Below the pieces are notes generated by a model. The model was not told where the DNA came from. It saw nothing but the letters and a program-made list of their open reading frames with translations, and ran no database searches. Source: Streptomyces xanthochromogenes (GTDB lineage Bacteria; Actinomycetota; Actinomycetes; Streptomycetales; Streptomycetaceae). From it: a stretch of DNA of 64,000 nucleotides. Below, in pieces: positions 1 to 8,671 of this stretch (position 1 is its first letter; each line of letters starts with the position of its first letter). Position numbers and translations under genes: made by a program. The stretch covers positions 1-64,000 of the forward strand of contig NZ_BMUZ01000011.1 of the NCBI RefSeq assembly GCF_014650455.1. The letters run 5' to 3'.

Positions 1-1081
1 AGGTGACGCGGCTCTGCGAGTCGTAGGTGAACTCCGTCGTCCGGGACTCGGGCGTAGTCACCTTGGTCAGGCGTCCGTCCTCGTCGTAGTCGTAGGACGT
101 CGCCCTGCCCGCGGTGTCCCGGGACCGCACGAGGCGGCGGTTCGCGTCGATGTCGTACGTGACGGTCCGGCCGCTGTTGTCCGTGGCGGTCCACAGCGTG
201 GCGCTCGTCTTGACGAGATCGACGGTGCGCCCGGAACGGTCCTCGGTGAGCTTGTAGCCTGCCAGCCAGCCGCCGGAGTCGTTGTGGGCGGTGACCGTGA
301 TGGTGCCGTTGTTGCGGTCGGTGACCTTCGTCAAGACACCGTTTGCACTGTAGGTGTCCTTGGAGCCGGACTTGCGGTCGGTGAGGGTGTAGGTGCCGTC
401 GCTGTTCTTCTTGAGGTCCTTGCCGTAGCCGTCCGGTGTCTTGAACGTCCCGTCGGCGTTCTTCGTGAAACTGATGGTCGCCCCGGAGGAGTCGTACCAG
501 ATCACGTCGTCGGCGAAGTCTTCCAAGCTGCGCTCGTACCCGGTCCACCAGGGGGTGGACACCTGGCCTCCGGGAGCGAAAAAGGAGTTGTAGGTCCGGG
601 TCAGCTGGAGCGAGTCACCGACACCGGCGATGTCGAAGTCGGTGGCCGCCAGCATCATGTTGCCGGTCGAGTAGTCGATCCGTCCCACGAGCGAGTCGGT
701 GATACGGAAGTCGAAGATCTGGTGCCACGGCACATCGCCCTGCCCCTCGGGCACGGCCACCTTCACCGACGGCACGGCAGCGGCAGCCTCCTTTTGGCCT
801 GCGAGCCGGGACTGCCGTTCCGCCTCCCGCTGTTGCCGGTCCGGGCTGGATGCGGCCCTGCGCTGGTTCCGGGGCGCCTTGTTCTGCCCGGCCTTCACCG
901 CGGGCATCACGGCCCGGGCCTTGCTCTTCCCCCACACCGACCCTTGGGCCGGAGCCGGTTCCGCCGCCAGTGCCGGCAGGGCGGACGCACCAAGACCCAG
1001 CACTACGACAGAGGCGACCAGAGAGTTTCTCGCTGTGAAGCGCGCATGCCGAAAGGGCATGCCGAAAGTACGCGAACGCAC
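1..1081 (-). CDS. Secreted RHS-repeat protein, N-terminal part (runs off left edge)
   Basis: Only the first 360 codons are in the window; the gene continues leftwards. The translated N-terminus has a basic stretch, a hydrophobic core (SLVASVVVLGLGASALPALAA) and an AxA-like cleavage region, so export by Sec is expected. After a Gln/Arg-rich linker comes a block typical of the domain heading RHS proteins (STGNMMLAATDFDIAGVGDSL, then LTRTYNSFFAPG), followed by RHS-type YD repeats such as TYDIDANRRLVRSRD and YDYDEDGRLTKV. RHS/YD proteins build a beta-cage that often carries a variable C-terminal toxin; that end is not visible. I chose GTG at 1081 because a purine-rich GGGGGGGAAG site precedes it; ATG at 1060 is the alternative. 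Family assignment is firm, toxin function is inference. Confidence 0.85.
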   Translation of the reverse strand, partial: MRSRTFGMPFRHARFTARNSLVASVVVLGLGASALPALAAEPAPAQGSVWGKSKARAVMPAVKAGQNKAPRNQRRAASSPDRQQREAERQSRLAGQKEAAAAVPSVKVAVPEGQGDVPWHQIFDFRITDSLVGRIDYSTGNMMLAATDFDIAGVGDSLQLTRTYNSFFAPGGQVSTPWWTGYERSLEDFADDVIWYDSSGATISFTKNADGTFKTPDGYGKDLKKNSDGTYTLTDRKSGSKDTYSANGVLTKVTDRNNGTITVTAHNDSGGWLAGYKLTEDRSGRTVDLVKTSATLWTATDNSGRTVTYDIDANRRLVRSRDTAGRATSYDYDEDGRLTKVTTPESRTTEFTYDSQSRVT

Positions 1082-1547
1082 GTCTTCCCCCCCGTTAGGA
1101 AGTCAAAGCCCGGCAGCCCCAACGGCCACCAGAGGCACACACGTTCGCACAGCATCCACACAAGAACGCGGCCCCTTCCCTGAAACCCGATCCGCATTCC
1201 CTCAGGAACTGGCCCCTCCCCTTCCAGGCAACTCGCCATACCAAAAAGGGCGTTGAGGATCATTGCCTCTCCCCCGACGACCGCTTTTCACGCCCCTCCA
1301 GGCACACAGGCCAGTCACAGTGACTGAAATGCATCGACTTCAACCAGCGCTGAGGCCCCATTGGATGACGCCCTCACCTCCGGGCCGGACCGAAGAGGTG
1401 CGGCGACAAGGGCGTTCGGGGGACCGAGCACGGACCCGCGGCTCCACCAGCGGTGACACGAACACCGGAACCGCACTCCTCAGCGGATGTGTCACATCGG
1501 CGGGCCGTCCGCCGCCGTTGTTCGGCTTCGCACCGCGGGTCTCGGCG
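1082..1547. other. Intergenic stretch without recognisable gene
   Basis: This lies upstream of the RHS gene and downstream of the dehydrogenase gene, both on the minus strand. Open frames here have poor third-position GC bias and no family resemblance. It should contain the RHS promoter, but I cannot point to convincing -35/-10 hexamers. Confidence 0.5.
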
Positions 1548-2369
1548 TCACGAGGTCGCGGGGTCGAGGTCGCTCACGTCGTCCAAACCGGCTTTGCGGT
1601 TGAGGTGGCCGGTGACGCGGGCGACCGTGGTCCGGGGAAACAGGCGCGACGCCCAGACTCCGGCGCGGTTGGAGGCGCGTCCGGGGAAGGAGATGGACCG
1701 GCCGCGTGCGAAGTCGTCGAGTGTTCTGGCGGCGACGTCGACGGGGGTGTCCGTGGCCTTCGGATCCATGGACGCGGTCGTACGGTCGAAGAATCCGGTG
1801 GCGGTGGCTCCTGGGTGGGCCGCCATCACGCGTACGCCGGTACTGCGGACCTCCTCGGCGAGTGCCTCGGTGAACGAGAGCACGAACGCCTTGGTGGCGG
1901 CATAACTGGCCTGGTAGGGCATGGGCTGGAAGGCGGCGGTCGAGGCGACGTTGATGATGCCGCCGCGGCCGCGTTCGACCATGCCGGCGCCCAGGAGGTG
2001 GACCAGGCCGATCAGCGCGGTGACGTTGACGTCGACGGACTGGAAGTTGGGTTCGAGGGGCCGGCCGAGAAAGGGCCCCACCGATCCCATCCCGGCGTTG
2101 TTGACCAAGAGGTCGACGTTCAGGCCGAGTTCCTCGATGGTGTTCACCACCGCCTGCGGGGAGCGCCGGTCCGAGAGGTCTGCGGCGATCACGTCGACTC
2201 GGACGGAATGGGTCTTCCGGATCTGCCCGGCAAGCGTGTGGAGTGCGTCGGCCGAGCGGGCGACAAGGACGAGGTGTGCGCCGCGGGAGGCGAGGTCCCG
2301 TGCGTAAGCCTCGCCCAGCCCCTTCGAAGCGCCCGTGACCACGGCGGTGGTGTTCGTGTAGTCGTGCAT
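1548..2369 (-). CDS. Short-chain dehydrogenase/reductase (SDR), MarR-controlled
   Basis: The 273-residue product is a classical SDR oxidoreductase using NAD(P)H. The Rossmann motif TGASKGLG lies near residue 14, the NNAG motif near residue 90, and the catalytic Ser then YxxxK (SYAATKAF) near residues 140-160, all in normal spacing. The C-terminal part (FFDRTTASM, RAGVWASRLFPRTTVARV) resembles the subgroup annotated as short-chain dehydrogenases with a longer tail. Start ATG at 2369 is preceded by AGGAAG at good distance; upstream in-frame starts run into the operator region. It is divergent from the marR gene, and the shared intergenic region holds two perfect operators, so it is probably the target of that repressor. 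The substrate is unknown. Confidence 0.9.
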   Translation of the reverse strand: MHDYTNTTAVVTGASKGLGEAYARDLASRGAHLVLVARSADALHTLAGQIRKTHSVRVDVIAADLSDRRSPQAVVNTIEELGLNVDLLVNNAGMGSVGPFLGRPLEPNFQSVDVNVTALIGLVHLLGAGMVERGRGGIINVASTAAFQPMPYQASYAATKAFVLSFTEALAEEVRSTGVRVMAAHPGATATGFFDRTTASMDPKATDTPVDVAARTLDDFARGRSISFPGRASNRAGVWASRLFPRTTVARVTGHLNRKAGLDDVSDLDPATS

Positions 2370-2509
2370 GAGTGAGTGCTTCCTGTTCGGCTGGGCTGCC
2401 GGGCCGCGTCGGAGTGGGCGGGCCTCGGGAAGGACGGGACGCGCGGAGTGTCCCGCTATGGGGACCCCTGGGGACGGCCCTGTCCGCAGCGGGAACGAGG
2501 GGCCAATTA

Positions 2510-2524
2510 CTTCGAGTCTCGAAG
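2510..2524. promoter_or_regulatory. Operator 1 of the SDR/MarR promoter region
   Basis: CTTCGAGTCTCGAAG is a perfect palindrome around one central base. An identical site, read on the other strand, follows 25 bp further on. Its position on the dehydrogenase side suggests control of that gene. Confidence 0.75.
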
Positions 2525-2534
2525 GAACGTAACA

Positions 2535-2549
2535 CTTCGAGACTCGAAG
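2535..2549. promoter_or_regulatory. Operator 2, overlapping the marR -35 region
   Basis: CTTCGAGACTCGAAG is the second perfect 15-bp palindrome. A good -10 box TAGGGT lies at 2560-2565, so this operator covers the place where the -35 of the marR promoter should be. That fits autorepression. Because the -10 ends only 6 nt before the marR ATG, the message may be leaderless. Confidence 0.75.
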
Positions 2550-2571
2550 CAACAAGGACTAGGGTGAGGCC

Positions 2572-3006
2572 ATGACGCGAGACACCCTTGTGGCGGCGGT
2601 GGTGGCGAACCACGAGATCTTCATGCGGACCAGCGACCGGATCGGGACCGTCCTGGCCGAACACGGTCTGACGCCGGCAACCGCTCAGGCGCTCTGGTCG
2701 ATCGACCCGGCCGAGGCGCCGCCCTCGATGAAGGAACTGGCCGGCCGGCTGTACTGCAACGCGCCCAACCTCAGCTTCGTCATGAATCAGCTCACCGGTC
2801 GGGGACTCGTCGAACGTTCCGCCGACCCCGCCGACCGCCGTTCACGCGTCGCAGCACTGACGGAAGACGGCCGACGGGTGCGGTCGGCGCTGATCGAGGC
2901 AACACTGGCCCTGAGCCCGTTTGCCCGACTGGACGCCGACGACCTGCACAAGCTGGTGAGCCTCCTGGGGAAGGCGCTCGAACCGGCGTCAGGTCCCCGG
3001 CGCTGA
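2572..3006 (+). CDS. MarR-family transcriptional regulator
   Basis: A 144-residue protein of the usual MarR length. The winged helix is visible at about residues 45-90: helix-turn-helix MKELAGRLYCNAPNLSFVMNQLTGRGLVERSADPADRRSRVAALTEDGR has the typical recognition helix followed by the D-x-R-S wing. MarR proteins act as dimers that bind palindromic operators and release DNA on binding phenolic or oxidant ligands. Two matching palindromes precede the gene, so it very likely represses itself and the divergent dehydrogenase. The ATG follows a -10 box closely, consistent with leaderless translation. The ligand is unknown. Confidence 0.92.
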   Translation: MTRDTLVAAVVANHEIFMRTSDRIGTVLAEHGLTPATAQALWSIDPAEAPPSMKELAGRLYCNAPNLSFVMNQLTGRGLVERSADPADRRSRVAALTEDGRRVRSALIEATLALSPFARLDADDLHKLVSLLGKALEPASGPRR

Positions 3007-3514
3007 CCAGGTCGCGGAAGCGAAGGTATTGGCCGACCGGGGTGGGTCTCCGGAAACGCCGCGATGCCGACGCAGGAGTTCCCCATCTTCGGCATGGGTA
3101 CGGTGTGCGCGGCGCGGACTGCCTTGGGCGGTCCGGGCGTTGGGGTCGAGCGCGGCGCGGAAACCTGTCGGCGACCGATCGAGGCGGAGGCGCCCCGGCT
3201 TCGTTTCATGACGACGAACTTTGCGACCGTGACGACGATGATCCATCACAACCTCGCGATCGGCCCCGGGCGGGACCTCGGGATCGCCCCCCCGCATGCG
3301 CACGTCCCGCGCATCCGGCGCGAGCTGGGGCACCCCGTTCGGCAGGTGCCAGTGGCCCGCGTCGTCACGGCGGCCCGCGGCCCGATCAGGCGCGCCACTC
3401 CCGGAAGGAGTCCCGTTTCCCCTCCCCTGGGCAACCAACGCCCGCGCGGCAAAGAGAACAAGGTCACACCCCGTCATCTCCTGCTCATCTGTCGATCTGA
3501 CCTAGCATCCGGGC
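3007..3514. other. Intergenic stretch; probable mutA promoter at its right end
   Basis: No supported gene. Frames on either strand lack codon bias and family motifs. At the right end TAGCAT at 3503-3508 is a good -10 box whose start point would coincide with the mutA ATG at 3515, suggesting a leaderless transcript. Confidence 0.5.
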
Positions 3515-5329
3515 ATGACGGTCCTGCCCGACGACGGGTTCTCCTTGGCGGCCGAGTTTCCTCACGCGACGCATGAGCAGTGGCAGCACCTGGTAGCGGG
3601 TGTTCTGCGCAAGTCGGGAAGGGAAGTCTCGGCCGAGACGGCGGAAGACGCCCTGTCCACCGCGCTCGAAGACGGGCTGCGCGCCCGCCCGCTGTACACG
3701 GCTCGCGATGCCGCGCCACCGACCGGGCTGCCCGGGTTCGCGCCCTTCGTGCGCGGCGGCAGCGCCGAGGGGCAGACGGCCGGCGGCTGGGACGTGCGTC
3801 AGCCGCACAGCGTCCCGGACTCCGCCGCGGTGCTCTCCGACCTGGAGAACGGCGTCACCTCCCTGTGGCTCTCCGTCGGCGAGCACACGGGCTTTCCCGT
3901 GTCCGCGCTGCCCGCCGCCCTCGACGGCGTCTATCTGGATCTCGCCCCGATCGTGCTCCAGGCCGGCGCGGAGAGTGCCGCGGCCGCGGCACAACTGCTG
4001 CGCCTGCACGACGAGGCGGGCATCGCGCCGGCCGCCGCGCGGGGAAATCTGGGCGGCGACCCGCTCGGCCACGAGGCCCGGACCGGATCGGCGTACGACG
4101 CCACGCCCCTGTACGAGTTGGCGGGCCGTTGTGCCGCGGACCGGCCCGGGCTGCGGGCCATGACGGTGGACGCGCTGCCGTACCACGAGGCCGGTGCGTC
4201 GACCGCTCAGGAACTGGGCTGCTCCCTGGCGACCGGCGTCGCCTATCTCCGGGCCCTGACGTCGAGCGGCCTGACCGTCCAACAGGCCCTGGCGCAGCTG
4301 GAGTTCCGTTACGCGGCGAGTGCCGACCAGTTCCTCACCATCGCCAAGTTCCGTGCGGCCCGGCGCCTGTGGGGACGAGTGGCCGAAGCCTGCGGAGCCG
4401 CTCGGCACGGGGCCCAGCTCCAGCACGCGGTGACGTCGCCGGTGATGATGACGCGACGTGATCCCTGGGTGAACATGCTGCGCGGCACCGTCGCCACGCT
4501 GGCCGCCGGCGTCGGCGGCGCCGATGCCGTGACCGTGCTTCCCTTCGACCAGGAGCTCGGCCTCACCGATGCGTTCGCCCGGCGCATCGCCCGCAACACC
4601 TCCACCATCCTCATCGAGGAGTCGCACCTGGCCCGCGTGATCGACCCGGCCGGGGGCTCCTGGTACGTGGAGCGCCTGACCGACGAACTCGCCCGTGCCG
4701 CCTGGGACTTCTTCCAGGAGATCGAGCGGGCCGGCGGGCAGGCCGCGGCACTGCGGTCCGGAATGGTGCGGGAGCGCCTGGCCGAGAACTGGGCCGCACG
4801 CAGCAGGAACCTGGCGAAGCGACGCGAACCCGTCACCGGCGTCAGCGAGTTCCCCTTCCTCGGTGAGAAGCCGGTCGTCCGCGAGCCGGCGCCCCCGGCG
4901 CCGTCCGGAGGTCTGCCGCGGGTCCGCCGGGACGAGGCCTTCGAGGCACTGCGGGCCCGGTCCGACGCCCATCTCGCCGCCACCGGCGCCAGGCCGCGCG
5001 TGTTCCTGGCCGCGCTGGGCCCTGCCGCCTCCCATACGGCCCGGCTCACCTTCGCCGCCAACCTGTTCCAGGCCGGCGGCATCGAGCCCGTCACCGAAGG
5101 CGACTTCGAGGCGAGCGGCACGCGGACGGTGTGCCTGTGCTCCAGTGACGAGGTGTACGCGCAGGAGGCCGAATCCGTCGCGCGACAGCTGCGTGCGGCC
5201 GGTGCCCAACAGGTGTTCCTCGCCGGACGGCCGGGAACGTACGCCGGAGTCGACACCTACGTCTTCGCCGGCTGTGACGCCGCGGACGTCCTGTCCGCCA
5301 CGCTCGACCGTATGGGAGTGTCCCGATGA
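3515..5329 (+). CDS. mutA: Methylmalonyl-CoA mutase small subunit (MutA)
   Basis: The 604-residue protein is the non-catalytic partner of the heterodimeric adenosylcobalamin-dependent methylmalonyl-CoA mutase, which interconverts succinyl-CoA and methylmalonyl-CoA. The N-terminal two thirds follow the mutase TIM-barrel fold (RPLYT, GGWDVRQPH, ATRYAASADQFLTIAKFRAARRLW-like segment, PGGSWYVERLTDELA). The C-terminal region has the Rossmann-like shape of a B12 domain but lacks the DxHxxG cobalamin signature, as expected for the small subunit. The stop overlaps the mutB ATG by 4 bp (ATGA), so the two subunits are translationally coupled. In streptomycetes the pathway supplies methylmalonyl-CoA for polyketides and links propionate to the citric acid cycle. 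Confidence 0.95.
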   Translation: MTVLPDDGFSLAAEFPHATHEQWQHLVAGVLRKSGREVSAETAEDALSTALEDGLRARPLYTARDAAPPTGLPGFAPFVRGGSAEGQTAGGWDVRQPHSVPDSAAVLSDLENGVTSLWLSVGEHTGFPVSALPAALDGVYLDLAPIVLQAGAESAAAAAQLLRLHDEAGIAPAAARGNLGGDPLGHEARTGSAYDATPLYELAGRCAADRPGLRAMTVDALPYHEAGASTAQELGCSLATGVAYLRALTSSGLTVQQALAQLEFRYAASADQFLTIAKFRAARRLWGRVAEACGAARHGAQLQHAVTSPVMMTRRDPWVNMLRGTVATLAAGVGGADAVTVLPFDQELGLTDAFARRIARNTSTILIEESHLARVIDPAGGSWYVERLTDELARAAWDFFQEIERAGGQAAALRSGMVRERLAENWAARSRNLAKRREPVTGVSEFPFLGEKPVVREPAPPAPSGGLPRVRRDEAFEALRARSDAHLAATGARPRVFLAALGPAASHTARLTFAANLFQAGGIEPVTEGDFEASGTRTVCLCSSDEVYAQEAESVARQLRAAGAQQVFLAGRPGTYAGVDTYVFAGCDAADVLSATLDRMGVSR

Positions 5330-7539
5330 CCAGCTCGTTCAACCCCTCCGGGGCGGGCGGCTCGTCCATCCCCGACTTCTCGGCCGTCGATCTCGGCACG
5401 CCGGCCGTCGACGCCGGGCCCGCCGAGTGGCGGACGGCGCTCAAGAAGGCGTCGGACGGCGGGGACCTGCTGTGGGAGACCCCGGAAGGCATCCCGGTCA
5501 AGCCGCTCTACACGGCGCACGACCTCGACGGTCTTGACTTCCTGGACACCTATCCGGGAGCGGCGCCGTACCTGCGCGGCCCGTACCCGACGATGTACGT
5601 GAACCAGCCGTGGACGATCCGCCAGTACGCCGGTTTCTCCACGGCCGAGGAGTCCAACGCCTTCTACCGGCGCAACCTGGCGGCGGGCCAGAAGGGCCTG
5701 TCCGTCGCCTTCGACCTGCCCACGCACCGGGGTTACGACAGCGATCACCCCAGGGTGACCGGCGACGTCGGCATGGCGGGCGTCGCCATCGACTCGATCT
5801 ACGACATGCGCCAGCTGTTCGACGGGATTCCGCTGGACAGGATGACCGTGTCGATGACCATGAACGGCGCCGTCCTTCCGGTGCTCGCGCTGTACATCGT
5901 GGCGGCGGAGGAGCAGGGCGTACCGCCGGAGAAGCTGGCCGGGACCATCCAGAACGACATCCTCAAGGAGTTCATGGTCCGCAACACCTACATCTATCCG
6001 CCGAAGCCGTCGATGCGGATCATCTCCGACATCTTCGCCTACACCTCGCAGCGGATGCCGCGGTACAACTCGATCTCCATCTCCGGCTATCACATCCAAG
6101 AGGCGGGCGCGACGGCCGACTTGGAGCTGGCGTACACGCTCGCCGACGGCGTGGAGTACATCCGGGCCGGCCGGGAGGCGGGCCTGGACGTCGACGCGTT
6201 CGCGCCGCGCCTCTCCTTCTTCTGGGCGATCGGCATGAACTTCTTCATGGAGGTCGCCAAGCTGCGGGCCGCACGCCTGCTGTGGGCCAGGCTCGTCAAG
6301 CAGTTCGACCCGAAGAACGCCAAGTCGCTCTCCCTGCGCACCCATTCGCAGACCTCGGGCTGGTCGCTGACGGCGCAGGACGTGTTCAACAACGTCACCC
6401 GCACCTGCGTGGAGGCGATGGCGGCGACCCAGGGGCACACCCAGTCGCTGCACACCAACGCACTCGACGAGGCGCTCGCGCTGCCCACCGACTTCTCGGC
6501 GCGGATCGCCCGGAACACCCAGCTCCTGATCCAGCAGGAGTCCGGCACCACGCGGGTGATCGACCCCTGGGGCGGCAGCGCGTACGTGGAGAAGCTGACC
6601 CACGACCTGGCGCGCCGGGCCTGGCAGCACATCCAGGAGGTGGAGCAGGCGGGCGGCATGGCCCAGGCCATCGACGCGGGCATCCCCAAGCTGCGCGTCG
6701 AGGAGGCCGCGGCCCGCACCCAGGCGCGCATCGACTCCGGCCGGCAGCCCGTCATCGGGGTGAACAAGTACCGGGTGGAGACCGACGAGGAGATCGACGT
6801 CCTGAAGGTCGACAACTCCTCGGTGCGCACCCAGCAGATCGCCAAGCTCCGCAGGCTGCGCGAGGAGCGGGACGAGACGGTGTGCCAGGACGCGCTCGCC
6901 GCCCTCACCCGGGCCGCCGCCGGCACCGGCAACCTCTTGGAGCTCGCCGTGAACGCGGCCCGCGCGATGGCGACCGTCGGAGAGATCTCCGACGCCCTGG
7001 AGAAGGTCTACGGCCGTCACTCGGGGCAGATCCGTACGATCTCCGGTGTGTACCGCAACGAAGCAGGCGAGTCCCCGGCCGTGGACCGCACCCGAGGCCG
7101 GGTGGCCGCGTTCGCCGAGGCCGAGGGGCGCCGCCCCCGCATCCTGGTCGCCAAGATGGGCCAGGACGGCCACGACCGCGGCCAGAAGGTGATCGCCACC
7201 GCCTTCGCCGACCTGGGATTCGACGTCGACGTCGGCCCGCTGTTCCAGACCCCGGGGGAGGTCGCGCGCCAGGCCGTGGAGGCGGACGTCCACATCGTCG
7301 GGGTGTCCTCGCTGGCCGCCGGGCACCTCACCCTGGTGCCCGCGCTGCGCGAGGCGCTCGCCGAGGAGGGCCGTGCGGACATCATGGTCGTGGTGGGAGG
7401 GGTGATCCCGCCCGCCGACGTCCCGACCCTCCTGGAGATGGGCGCGGCCGCCGTCTTCCCGCCCGGTACGGTCATCCCCGACGCGGCACACGACCTGGTG
7501 TCCCGGCTGGCGGCCGAGCTCGGCCACGACCAGGTGTGA
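5326..7539 (+). CDS. mutB: Methylmalonyl-CoA mutase large catalytic subunit (MutB)
   Basis: 737 residues, normal for the alpha/large subunit. The substrate-binding barrel is at about residues 60-560 (YAGFSTAEESNAFYRRNL, the FDLPTHRGYDSDHPRV active-site segment, SISGYHIQEAGA and RTHSQTSGWSLTAQD). The C-terminal cobalamin domain carries D614-G-H616-D-R-G619, where H616 is the lower axial cobalt ligand, followed by the expected SSLAAGH and GGVIPPAD segments. It pairs with the upstream small subunit and is followed by meaB, which protects and loads the enzyme. All key motifs are intact, so an active enzyme is expected. Confidence 0.97.
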   Translation: MTSSFNPSGAGGSSIPDFSAVDLGTPAVDAGPAEWRTALKKASDGGDLLWETPEGIPVKPLYTAHDLDGLDFLDTYPGAAPYLRGPYPTMYVNQPWTIRQYAGFSTAEESNAFYRRNLAAGQKGLSVAFDLPTHRGYDSDHPRVTGDVGMAGVAIDSIYDMRQLFDGIPLDRMTVSMTMNGAVLPVLALYIVAAEEQGVPPEKLAGTIQNDILKEFMVRNTYIYPPKPSMRIISDIFAYTSQRMPRYNSISISGYHIQEAGATADLELAYTLADGVEYIRAGREAGLDVDAFAPRLSFFWAIGMNFFMEVAKLRAARLLWARLVKQFDPKNAKSLSLRTHSQTSGWSLTAQDVFNNVTRTCVEAMAATQGHTQSLHTNALDEALALPTDFSARIARNTQLLIQQESGTTRVIDPWGGSAYVEKLTHDLARRAWQHIQEVEQAGGMAQAIDAGIPKLRVEEAAARTQARIDSGRQPVIGVNKYRVETDEEIDVLKVDNSSVRTQQIAKLRRLREERDETVCQDALAALTRAAAGTGNLLELAVNAARAMATVGEISDALEKVYGRHSGQIRTISGVYRNEAGESPAVDRTRGRVAAFAEAEGRRPRILVAKMGQDGHDRGQKVIATAFADLGFDVDVGPLFQTPGEVARQAVEADVHIVGVSSLAAGHLTLVPALREALAEEGRADIMVVVGGVIPPADVPTLLEMGAAAVFPPGTVIPDAAHDLVSRLAAELGHDQV

Positions 7540-7543
7540 ACGG

Positions 7544-8530
7544 GTGAACATGGCCATCGGACTCGACACGTACGTCAAGGGCGTCCTCGGCGGGAAACGG
7601 GCCGTCATCGCCCGCGCGATCACTCTCGTCGAGTCGACCCGGCCCCAACACCGCGCACTGGCGCAGGAGTTGCTCACCGAGCTGCTCCCGCACAGCGGGC
7701 GTTCCCGGCGCATCGGGATCAGCGGTGTTCCGGGCGTGGGGAAGTCGACGTTCATCGACGCCTTCGGCACCATGCTGACCGCGCTCGGGCACCGGGTGGC
7801 CGTGCTCGCCGTCGACCCGTCGTCCACCCGGACCGGCGGCTCCATCCTGGGGGACAAGACCCGTATGGAACGGCTCGCGGTCGACCCGGCGGCGTTCGTG
7901 CGCCCCTCCCCCACCTCGGGCACACTGGGCGGGGTCGCCAAGGCGACCCGCGAGTCGATCGTGGTCATGGAGGCCGCGGGCTACGACGTGGTGCTGGTGG
8001 AGACCGTCGGCGTCGGCCAGTCGGAGACGGCCGTCGCCAACATGGTGGACACCTTCCTGCTGCTCACGCTCGCGCGGACCGGTGACCAGTTGCAGGGCAT
8101 CAAGAAGGGCGTCCTGGAACTCGCCGACGTGATCAGTGTCAACAAGGCGGACGGTCCGCACGAGCGTGATGCGCGGACCGCCGCGCGTGAACTCGCCGGT
8201 GCGCTGCGGCTGATGCACGGCAAGGACGCCTTCTGGACCCCGCCGGTGCTCTGCTGCAGCGCTCGCGAGTCGACCGGTCTCGACGGCGTGTGGGAACGCC
8301 TCGAACAGCACCGGACCCTGCTGGATTCCACCGGCCGGCTCGCGGCTCGGCGCCGTGACCAGCAGATCGACTGGACGTGGGCCATGGTCCGCGACGAACT
8401 GCTCGGCCGTCTGCACGCCGACCCGGAGGTCCGCTCGCTGACCCCGGAGCTGGAGCGGCAGGTGCGCGCGGGCGAGCTCACGGCCACGCTGGCCGCGGAG
8501 CAGATCCTGGAGGTGTTCCGCACGGGCTGA
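7544..8530 (+). CDS. meaB: MeaB-type G-protein chaperone of methylmalonyl-CoA mutase
   Basis: A 328-residue P-loop GTPase of the MeaB/ArgK family. Walker A GVPGVGKST is at about residues 61-69, the switch-like VDPSSTRTGGSILGDKTRM follows, Walker B-type VLVETVGVGQSE is near residue 148, and the NKAD base-recognition motif near residue 200. MeaB gates cofactor loading and protects the mutase from inactivation. It starts 4 bp after the mutB stop, completing a mutA-mutB-meaB operon. GTG at 7544 has AGGTG at good distance; ATG at 7550 is an alternative two codons later. Confidence 0.93.
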   Translation: MNMAIGLDTYVKGVLGGKRAVIARAITLVESTRPQHRALAQELLTELLPHSGRSRRIGISGVPGVGKSTFIDAFGTMLTALGHRVAVLAVDPSSTRTGGSILGDKTRMERLAVDPAAFVRPSPTSGTLGGVAKATRESIVVMEAAGYDVVLVETVGVGQSETAVANMVDTFLLLTLARTGDQLQGIKKGVLELADVISVNKADGPHERDARTAARELAGALRLMHGKDAFWTPPVLCCSARESTGLDGVWERLEQHRTLLDSTGRLAARRRDQQIDWTWAMVRDELLGRLHADPEVRSLTPELERQVRAGELTATLAAEQILEVFRTG

Positions 8531-8593
8531 CCGGTGCCGTCGTGCCGACCGGCGCCGTCTGCGGCGGCGCGGCCGGAGCCCTTGGCCGGGCCT

Positions 8594-8635
8594 GCGCGGT
8601 CGTGCCGGGGCGTGTGTGCCCCGGCTCAGCCGCGC
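8594..8635. terminator. Hairpin between convergent meaB and SDR genes
   Basis: Inner stem GCCGGGGC/GCCCCGGC (8604-8611, 8618-8625) with loop GTGTGT, extended by GCGCGG/CCGCGC arms (8594-8599, 8630-8635) across small bulges. It has no T tract, which is common for actinomycete terminators. It lies between two convergent genes and could serve both. Confidence 0.55.
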
Positions 8636-8671
8636 GAGGAGGCTCCGTCCCGGCGCCGGTGAACGGGCCCG

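Noticed and set aside
3064..3576. Frames in the region before mutA, including a 170-codon one
   Set aside because: No third-position bias, no ribosome site and no recognisable family; a resemblance of one frame to transposon proteins was too weak to keep.
5257..7968. Open frame of 903 codons on the minus strand
   Set aside because: Antisense to mutB and meaB, both with intact motifs.
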